NCBI GenBank assembly: GCA_028583605.1
Contig: CM053327.1
Coordinates: 22,121,629-22,185,628, forward strand
Origin: Dastarcus helophoroides
Lineage: Eukaryota; Arthropoda; Insecta; Coleoptera; Bothrideridae
Length of the DNA stretch: 64,000 nucleotides
Direction: 5' to 3'
In this document: piece after piece, positions 56,116 through 64,000 of the stretch
How positions within the stretch are numbered: position 1 is the stretch's first letter
Layout of the letters: each line of letters opens with the position of its first letter
Position numbers and translations under genes: made by a program
Notes under the pieces: generated by a model
Told to the model about the DNA's origin: nothing
The model's input: only the letters and a program-made list of their open reading frames with translations
Database searches by the model: none

Positions 56116-59100
56116 TCATATTTTGTTTGTTCTTAGATGCAAACTTTATGAGAATTAATGAATTAATGCTTTATTTGTCAAAATCTAATTGACAGAGAAC
56201 CATTAGGTTGATGAAAAAAAAACTATGGAGCTCCTTATGTTTTTATTAAATACGTAATCAAGATTTCACTATGAACACTACCAAGTATAAGAAGCAGGAT
56301 TAACACATTAGCACACCCCATGTATTGTATGTAAAGAGGGCAGATTATTACCAGGTGAAACTTAATTGTCTAAGACCTATATATAGTTAAGAAATTTTAG
56401 ACTAAATTGAAGACCGTAACGTCCATCATAAAAGCTTGATATTAAATTATTTTCTAAATTTATTGGAATTATATCGACTAATCTTACTCAATTTTTGTTG
56501 GTGTCATCTCCATTTTACTTTTTGAAATGCTTTTACATTTAGCTAAGGGGACAAACACAAATTTTTCATAAAGATGTCTTGATCATCAACTAGATTTATA
56601 TAACAATAGATCAGATGTAGAATGATTCCAATAATAAAAAAATGACAGTGATGAAGCTCAGGCAGACTCTTCATATATGGTAATTGACAATTCGTCAGTG
56701 GGTTAAGACATTACGTTTATCATAAAAAGCAGTAACTATATATATCGCATGCAGAGTGATTTTTTTTTTTCGATGTTTAGCATGGGATCTCGAAAATTAG
56801 CACAGCTAGAAGAAAGGTTAAATGAGGATAAATTTGCAGTTTTATAGGCCCACCAAATGCACCCTTTTGGATTTTTAAAAAGTTCAAGAATTCCACCTAA
56901 TAATTATTAATATTCAAAAAGTCTACATTTTTATAATGCAATCCCTGCAGCATTTCAAAACTGATAGTGAAGCCTTTCGTCTACGAATTACCATTAAAAA
57001 AACTCTTCTCCGGAGTTTTCCACTTTTTCATAACTTTCTCTATAAAGTTTATTTTTCTGAATATAGCAGAAAAATGTACCATTTTTAAAATAACCATATT
57101 GAGTTTTATGTCGTTCGAAACCTTAAAATAAAATCAACTTTATAAGTTCATAGCAAATGGTTTGTATTTAGAAAAAGTAAAGTTTACGTTATACCTCAAC
57201 AAAGAAGGATTATATATGAAATTGAATTAGACTAGCTGATTGGTAACATAATTTTCTACAACTTTCGTTCTTGCTTTTTTCTGTAAAATCAAAAATAACA
57301 AAATTAAAGAATTTAAGGGAAATCGCTAAAACTAATGATTTTCGAAATATCTACTAAGCGGTAGTAGCAGTAGTAGAGCAGTGTTAAACTACTTCTGTTT
57401 ACTTTTTGTGACATTTTCATTGAATCATTACTGTCATGAGTTATTTTTTTTTTGAACACTTAAGGATTTTATTGCATTTATCACATGTAAAAATGTTTAT
57501 ACGCTTATAATGGTTTAAAAAAGCTATCAGATTAAAATAAATTGCACCCTATGGTTAGAGGACTAAAAAGGCATAAATATTTCCACCAGTTACTCTTTTA
57601 CCAACAATAACAATTTTTTTAAAATACAGGACACATTATTTTCGAGCCGAATATAATATGTAGGTAGTATTAGGACGAGTCTTGCAGAGCTTAAGAACAA
57701 AGGCGTAATAATAATCCTTTACAAAAAATCCTTATTTAGAAAGGCGGTTCATCGCCATCTATCTTTATTTCCATATCATTACTCGCAATCCTCCACAGAC
57801 ATAACAGGGTGACATTTGCGAGTGGATTGTTCCTAAAAAATAAACATAATATTACTTTTAAATTTGAACACCAAATGAGGAATCACAATTGAAGCAAGCA
57901 TAGAAAAAATTTGTGATAACTGAAGCTAATTCTGCGGTATTTTAATATAAATAACTTGGAAAGAAAACACTTTAAAAATGATACAAAACTGATGAACATG
58001 TGTTGTTTTTTCCAAGTTATAAAATGAATTATTTTCTTTAAAATATTCTGCATGATTTGAAAGTAAGAATCTGCATACATTATTCAAACGGGCCACAGCA
58101 ACGATTTTGGACTAACTATGTTATTTACTTTTGCTTACATTTTTGTAAGTACTTTTATTTCGTTTTTCAGTAGTGCGCTTGATAATATTTCTTTCCCAAG
58201 GGTGTTCTGTCTCACCTTCTTATGCAGCTTTCGGATAAGACATAATAATTCTCTTAAAAGAAGAGAAATTCTGATTCTGAGACGAATTTACGTAAATCGA
58301 AAGTTTTAGGACCTGAAACTGAATTACCATGAACAATATCTTGTTTATTGTTGACCTATTTCCTATATTTAACTTAAGAATATTTATTCCATAGTTTTCT
58401 TACTTATAAGTTATTAAAAAAAAATCATTGTTTCATTAGAGCAGTTTCTATGTTTCTTATGCATTCCTGTAACACATTTTCAATTAAACGCTACTACTAT
58501 AGCGCTAACCAAAGTTGGTTTTGAAAATAGAACACCTGTATATAATTCTATTTTTTGATTCCTTGTAAAATTTTTAGACTGACTGTGTCCCATTTAGTAG
58601 ATCAGGGGGATTGCGTTTCCAACATATTCAACTTTTTTTTGAAAATCTTTGCATCATTTCTTTAACGGCAGATATCTTCTAGTGTTAACTGTGCGAAATT
58701 CCGGCATTCGTTAATAAAAAATTGAGAGTTACAAGTTGCAAAACAAAAAGAAAAATTAGCAAAAAACATGATTCAGCCTTACACATTTATTATTCTCATT
58801 TATAAATAGTAGGCCATGAGGATATCATAAAGAGAAAAGTGCATTAATATCGTGAGAAACAAATGCTTTGGCCTTTTTTGTAAAGCATTTAAAAGCAATT
58901 ACAAGTTATTCTGGTTATTTTTTTTAATATGATTATTTACATTAGTAACATACATATAGTTTACATAAAGCAAGAACTTCTAACAGTTATATTTTCGTTT
59001 TGGTTTAATCAAAAAAACATATAGGTTAGGGAGACTAGGATATTGTGGCGAGCATTTTCATTTTGGCTAAAAACTAGTAAATTTTTTTTCCGAAAAATTC

Positions 59101-60100
59101 AAAGATTTCGTTTGTAGTATAATTAATAACCCCTGTTTGCTCGCAGCTTTATAGTCGAATTGTATTAAATTTTATAACTTTTACGTATCAGATCGGGCAA
59201 AAATGGTATTTTTGCAATTTCGAAAAATGTCGCGGAATTACGGACCACTTTGTAAATCTACCAACAATAAAAAATGTGGTAGAAAAACTTTTTATTTGCG
59301 TTACAAAATGACAGAAAATTTAATAATAAAGAGATACTGGAATGATGTGAAAAATGACAATGAAAATTAGTTCTAAACACAATGTTCGAAGTCCAGTAAC
59401 TTGCGGTCAGTTCGGGCGCATGCCAAGTGAGCGTGTTTAGTATATTTTTTTTACAAATTGTGCCGAAATCGATGTCACAGAGGTATGACATATTATGTGT
59501 TGGTTTTCAGCGTCAACGAGATAATCTACGATGTTGAATTTTTGAATTCATATGTACCAAATTTAATACACTGACTTCCGAGAAACGTTCCTTAACGTCA
59601 ACCAAATTAGGTGGCTAAATAACTGCCCTGGTAATAGTGCCATGATCTCAGAAGGCAAAGTCTAGGTGTTTATCAAATCGGAAAGGTTTCTTTAACGAAT
59701 GACCACTGGATAGTTTTGAAATCTCCAAGCCAGCGACGAACATAAATTGATAGATTCTTCATTATTCTGTTTATAAATATGACTTGACAAACATTTCCAT
59801 ATCTTTAGCCTGGATTAATAAAATGCCTAATACCTAATACCTAAACCTGAAAATTCAAAGACTCTATATTATAATTTTTTTATGACAAGCGCAGTGATAT
59901 GCAAAAAGCAATAAATGCCAGTATTAAACAAAGGTGTCCGCATAATAAAGTTTCTCTTAGTATCATAGCAATTATTAAAAATAGGCTTACTTTTACTTTG
60001 TACCAATCATAAGTCGTAATGAATTCTGTACAAAGACATCCTGAATACAAGTATATTGAATTATGGCTGTGGTAAGACGCTTAATGATTATAAATTGCTG
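56116..60100. other. No gene seen; intron-like DNA
   Basis: A+T-rich DNA with only short frames. No transposon motifs recognised. If the island at 55.6-56.1 kb is a promoter firing rightwards, this is the first intron. A degenerate GAACACCTGTATA repeat edge lies near 58530. Confidence 0.4.
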
Positions 60101-60109
60101 GCTTACAGC

Positions 60110-60570
60110 CAGCATAAAGACAAATTGAGACAACCTTCCCCATGATCAAATGCTGAAGGTGGGAAGTTGGCGAAACATGTGTGAACCCTTCGGTGTTGTA
60201 CCGACCGTCGAATAATCATAAATCATGAAATTTCGCAACGCCAGCACCGATATTCTGGGGAATGCCCTCTTCTTCGACAAGTTTGCTTCCTGGGACGACC
60301 TTGTATTAAGTACTAATTAAAATTCAAACTCCACGCCTTCCTCTCAGCATTGCTCGGTAATATTGGGAAGGAATATGGCGAGAACCCGGACGGTAAATCA
60401 AATTTCTCGCTCGCTGGCCTAATTCCCTGTCGCACAGCCCTATTGTTATGGGGTAGTAGACGTTAACATTTATCTTTTCCATTCGCGCAATCCAATTCTG
60501 TTTTAAACTGTGACGCCCTCGTTTTTAATTTAGCACCCACCTCCGTGACATTTAATGAGCCATTCTTAAA
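60110..60570. promoter_or_regulatory. Balanced-composition non-coding block, possible regulatory element
   Basis: 460 bp without poly-A/T runs, many CpGs and no open frame over 60 codons, sharply bounded by A+T-rich DNA. It has no repeat signature. Such islands in insect introns are often conserved regulatory sequence; that is inference from composition alone. Confidence 0.25.
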
Positions 60571-62460
60571 ACCAAAGCAAGATGAAGTACATCGTCATAT
60601 TTGTTTTTCGGTAAATTTTGTTGGATCCTCCACAGTTTTACTAGACATCTAATGTTTGTTCATTCGAACTTTCAAAACAGACATTTTATTTACGGTAATT
60701 AATAAACTTTAAATTTGATAGGTGTTTCGTGTTAGATAAAGTATATATGTATATAGGTACTAGAATATGTCTTATAGCCCAGTCAAATTATGTACGTTAC
60801 CTTGCAAAAGATAGGGTAATATTGATTTTTCTTTAATGTTGTTTGAAGTAAGGTACAGGTAAAAAAAACTACTAAGTCTTCGACATTGGAAGCCCTGTGC
60901 TTAATTCACAAACAAAAAAGATTAAAATTTCGTACTTTTTTTTTAGTTTTTCAAGAATAATTTTTTTCTAAGCTACGTAGAGTAACCAAAGTTATCATCA
61001 TTTATAAAAAACACAAAATGATCTACAATTTGGTATACAAAGCTTTTTTTTCTAAGTCTAATAGCCTGCGAGAGAATACTTGAAAAGGAAAAAAATTAAA
61101 AATAACACCTATAATACACTTTTATTAGTTGTAAAATAGATAGAAGTGACAACATTAATACGGGAAGGTTTTATTACTAACTTTTTTTGTTAACAATTGC
61201 TATCCGAGACTTTCCTTTTTACCCTTTCCTTCATTTAAACTGTCTAGGGGTGGAAAAATCTTTCTTCACCCTGGTGGAAGACTCGGATGTAGAAGAGAGA
61301 TTTTAATATTGCACTATTCTTCTATTATGCCAAAAAGTGTCGTCTTCTTAACTATCATTGTTAAACACTCTTGGGACCTTTGCTCCAGACTGTCTATAGT
61401 AGTGTTTGCAGATTAGAGAACACTTCAACCCTAATTTTGTGCAACTGTAAGATTTACTGCAGCCTTTTTTTATAGACGCCTGAAATAAGCTTGGCTAATG
61501 AGCTAGAGTCTTTAAGGCTTGTAATGGTAGTTAGGTCTTGAACCCTACTGTTTTCATTTTCATATACATACATAAATTATCGAGGGTTTAGGTTTAGATA
61601 CCTATATCACATCAATATTCGATATAGCTACAAAGAAACTTTTTGCAACCTTAAATATTTTCGCAAGAGCTTGTCAGTCTGTATAAAAACTGAAACATTT
61701 TTAAATTTGGGTACCTCTTCAGCAAGGAGCAAAATTTATTTTTCCTAATGTATCCATAATATATTGTGACATCAGGTGTCTTCGAGCCCTCTTGTTACTT
61801 TTTGTACAGCATCTGTGGGGTGTTCATCAAATATTGCCTCCATGGTGACTTCCAAAGTGCCTCTCTTAAATGTTGAATATCTGCCACGGAATTATTTCGT
61901 TTCCAAATGACTTTGTGCAGAAGAAGTCATTCCCTTAAATACCACAAATTTTCAAATTTGGTGCCTTCAAATCTTTACACACTTCAGAGGATATGAAAGC
62001 AGCGAAGAATGTTGACTTTGTTCCGGAAAAAAATGAAAGGAATTCTTATCTTGTTTAAAAAAATTTTAAGAAAATGACTGTTTTCGAAGTTCTGTAAATC
62101 AAATAACATTGAGTTTAGAAAAAAAATATTTAACACCAAATTGTAGGCTATTTTGGGCTCTTTACAAGTAATAATGACTATTGTTAAGCTACGTCGCTTA
62201 GAAAAAAAGTTATTCACGAAAAACTAAAAAAGATACGAAATTTTAATCTTTTTTTGAAGAGTACGATCGAAAACTTGATTTTTTTTACTTCTCCAAACAT
62301 CATAACAGAAAAATCATCATTACCCGACCTTTTGCAAGGTAGACGCTTTTTTCGGTACAATTTGACTGGGCTATTATGTCTAGATTTATCATTATCGATT
62401 ATGCTGAGATAATAAGCCTTTTATATACGAATATATACAAGTTTATTACGATGCAATTGA
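60571..62460. other. No gene seen
   Basis: A+T-rich DNA; the word GTACAATTTGACTGGGCTAT at 62357 recurs inverted near 60776-60795 (ATAGCCCAGTCAAATTATGTAC), suggesting an inverted-ended repeat of about 1.6 kb. Interior frames are short. Confidence 0.4.
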
Positions 62461-62463
62461 AAG

Positions 62464-62493
62464 CTAATTTCATTAGAATCTAATGAAAATTAG
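62464..62493. repeat. Small palindrome
   Basis: CTAATTTCATTAGA (62464-62477) is mirrored by TCTAATGAAAATTAG (62479-62493) with one extra base, leaving almost no loop. Confidence 0.6.
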
Positions 62494-62667
62494 ACTGCAA
62501 TTGCAAAGTTCACGTAGATGAGGCAAAGCTTGTATCACGGGTTGCATCGCAACATCCATATATACAAACGTCCTCGGCGTGACTTTACTTTCATCTAGTT
62601 TTGACAAATGACAAATTAAATGTTCTGTAATTAAACAGTTAAACGTGCTTAAAATTGAAAATATGTA

Positions 62668-62728
62668 CAACCGCAACCATAGACTAGTTTCGGCCTTCCT
62701 TGGCCTCATCAGCATGGTACGGTGGTTG
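62668..62728 (-). ncRNA. Hammerhead ribozyme, type I, near-canonical
   Basis: Minus strand, 61 nt. Helix I: ACCATG pairs with TATGGT (six pairs, one G-U), and an outer helix CAACC/GGTTG is separated by an internal loop. Core CTGATGA (exact). Helix II GGCC-AAGGAA-GGCC. Core GAAA (exact). Helix III is only A-U and C-G around a TA loop (ACTAGT). Cleavage triplet GTC, scission expected between 62682 and 62681. All conserved catalytic nucleotides are present, including the GUC site. Type I hammerheads with a two-pair helix III are known in Penelope-like retroelements; short helix III motifs usually act as dimers. Strong sequence evidence; activity untested. Confidence 0.88.
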
Positions 62729-62800
62729 TATACACTTCCAATTTAAAGCCGTTAGTCAGTCGTATAAATATCCAAGAGAGCAAACCTTCATTGGGTGACT

Positions 62801-62847
62801 TGTAATGAGGCCAAGGAAGGCCGAAACTAGTCTATGGTTGCGGTTGT
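62801..62847 (+). ncRNA. Hammerhead ribozyme, defective mirror copy
   Basis: Plus strand: TGTAATGA replaces the CUGAUGA box, and the 5' helix I strand is unrelated to the return strand. Helix II GGCC/GGCC, GAAA, ACTAGTC and TATGGTTGCGGTTG are identical to the minus copy. It cannot form a complete hammerhead alone. Confidence 0.75.
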
Positions 62848-62917
62848 ACATATTTTCAATTTTAACCACGTTTAACTGTTTAATTACAGAACATTTAATT
62901 GGTCATTTGTCAAAATT

Positions 62918-63315
62918 ATCGATTATATTATCCTTCATCTCTTTTATTTTATATAAAAATCGTTACCTTCTGATAAATTGTTTTCATCACAGCCTGACCA
63001 ATGCGAAATAAATTAAAAACATTTTCTTTTCCGGAATAAAATAGATGAGATGAATCTGCAAATTACTGATACTTCGTTAACAGAAGTGTTGTATTTTATC
63101 AGCCCACTCAACTGATTCGAGAAACCAACAAGTTCGTGCAAAATGATATCGCACTTTAGTGGAATTAAAAAAGAAGAATTATAGCTCAGGCTTTTATTTT
63201 GGCATTCTGCCTCCTCAGCCTGTTGCTTCGGAATTGTTACACTTTCAGATATATTTTCTAAGAGAGCTGTCTGCCTCTATATTATTTGTATAGATTATCA
63301 TTATTTATAATTACA
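62918..63315. other. No gene seen
   Basis: A+T-rich DNA with no recognised feature. Confidence 0.45.
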
Positions 63316-63324
63316 TGTCAACGA

Positions 63325-63366
63325 TGTTACAAACTAATGTCTGTTATTTTTGTTGCAGGTAAGTTT
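63325..63366 (+). promoter_or_regulatory. Candidate recursive splice site (ratchet point)
   Basis: A branch-point-like ACTAAT, the pyrimidine tract TCTGTTATTTTTGTTGCAG and, with no base between, a consensus donor GTAAGT (junction 63358/63359). CAG/GTAAGT preceded by a long U-rich tract is the classic zero-length-exon ratchet signature of long insect introns, on the plus strand. It fits the idea of a plus-strand intron starting at the CpG island 7 kb upstream. Confidence 0.6.
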
Positions 63367-64000
63367 ACAGTGACTGTTACTTCAGTATACGTTGTATAAG
63401 GTAAATTTATTGAACACTTCTAATGCTTAGTAAATTAAAATCTACCAATAATTATACTCTACTAGGTAGCAAAAGTTGATACAAAAAATGTAAAAAAAAA
63501 GGAGGGAAAATACATACACATGAATTCTGCTATTCTTAAATGCATGATAATTTCCAATAATTGCAAGAAGTAATTTAGTGTTTTATATTGTTAATATTGT
63601 TATATTATATTTAAGCACTGCAGGTATAAAAAACGATACATACATCTTTATTTATAACTTAAAGGTTGCTTATTTCAACCCCCACAAAGGGGCAGAAATT
63701 TTCGAAATATTATTGAAAAGTTGCTCATGTATTGGCAGAAAATATTTGTAAAATATGACTGTTATACCATTTTCGGTTTTCAGATTACCACAGCTACTAC
63801 TTTTTTTTTTTGAAAACGTATCTCCTAAGGAATTAACATTTTTTCAAAGTAAATGTTATGCAAACTATTATTTTGTGCTGTACATCTGCCGGTATCATTT
63901 GCACCACTTCTTTGGAAAGCACCCTGCATCTTTATCTAAATTACTGACAAAGGTATTGCATTAACTCTCATAGAACATACCGTTGCGCGTTATCAGTTCG
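63367..64000. other. No gene seen
   Basis: A+T-rich DNA up to the window edge; the 69-codon frame at 63755-63964 has no recognised domain. Confidence 0.4.

Larger units (their letters stand above)
62600..62917. repeat. Divergent inverted repeat carrying hammerhead ribozymes (family C)
   Basis: Two 110-bp arms, 62600-62709 (minus) and 62805-62917 (plus), about 97-98% identical, separated by a 95-bp spacer. Each arm begins at ATGAGGCCAAGGAAGGCCGA and ends at a TCATTTGTCAAAA tract. The similarity stops abruptly within the hammerhead core of the plus arm, so only the minus arm has the full motif. The matching open frames on the two strands (62473-62715 minus, 62805-63011 plus) are mirror shadows, not genes. 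Confidence 0.9.

Noticed and set aside
62805..63011. Two near-identical peptides on opposite strands (62473-62715 and 62805-63011) as a conserved small protein
   Set aside because: They are translations of the two arms of an inverted repeat dominated by a hammerhead ribozyme; the match is structural, not coding.
1..64000. CRISPR arrays, bacterial operons, ribosomal RNA genes
   Set aside because: No regularly spaced repeats, no Shine-Dalgarno-led gene strings and no rRNA-like sequence; the content is eukaryotic throughout.

Overview
The window is A+T-rich nuclear DNA from an arthropod, almost certainly an insect. The evidence is the transposon content: mellifera-type and DD41D mariners, hAT and Harbinger-like miniature elements, several insect-type LINEs, a Penelope-like element, and dispersed TACAGGGTG-type repeats. 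A beetle or another insect with a large genome is plausible, but the order cannot be fixed from this sequence. I see no intact protein-coding host gene. The window looks like intergenic or long-intron DNA packed with decayed mobile elements.

Layout. At the extreme left (45-210) is a heat-shock-type promoter firing leftwards out of the window: three heat-shock elements and a TATA box. 5.5-6.9 kb: Jockey-like LINE reverse transcriptase remnant (minus). 8.7-9.3 kb: dispersed repeat. 10.6-13.6 kb: monotonous AT-rich DNA enclosing two foldback repeats. 15.1 kb: repeat with a hammerhead-like motif. 17.0 kb: broken THAP zinc-finger exon. 18.2 kb: possible tRNA-derived SINE. 18.99-20.41 kb: full-length but dead DD41D mariner. 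22.0-22.9 kb: LINE 3' end with an RNase H tail. 24.4-24.7 kb: internally deleted transposase. 27.25-28.52 kb: complete mellifera-type mariner with a dead transposase. 31.2-31.4 kb: hAT miniature element with a perfect 8-bp duplication. 31.4-32.5 kb: unclassified element with inverted ends. 33.4-34.5 kb: LINE. 34.75-35.73 kb: Harbinger-like non-autonomous element. 38.0-38.6 kb: Penelope-like GIY-YIG fragment, next to an RTE-like LINE end (38.7-39.2 kb). 41.0 kb and 46.5 kb: near-perfect palindromes. 43.4-44.2 kb: Penelope-type repeat plus a foldback element. 45.3-46.2 kb and 47.5-49.5 kb: two elements with inverted ends, the second carrying a relic gene with an HGKG..DGVG motif and a cluster of TCTCCCCTG words. 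55.6-56.1 kb: CpG-rich promoter-like island. 62.6-62.9 kb: inverted repeat with an essentially canonical hammerhead ribozyme.

The most interesting thread is RNA-based. At least three repeat families carry type I hammerhead-like ribozyme motifs (cores CUGANGA and GAAA, very short helix III ending GUC or GUU). In each family the motifs sit as divergent inverted pairs. One copy of one family lies about 290 bp downstream of a Penelope GIY-YIG endonuclease fragment, which links that family to Penelope-like retroelements. A second thread is host transcription on the plus strand: a CpG-island promoter with a possible first exon ending near 56109, and an excellent zero-length-exon (recursive) splice site at 63358/63359, with a weaker one at 50421/50422. 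Together these suggest that part of the window is the long intron of a plus-strand gene whose exons lie outside.
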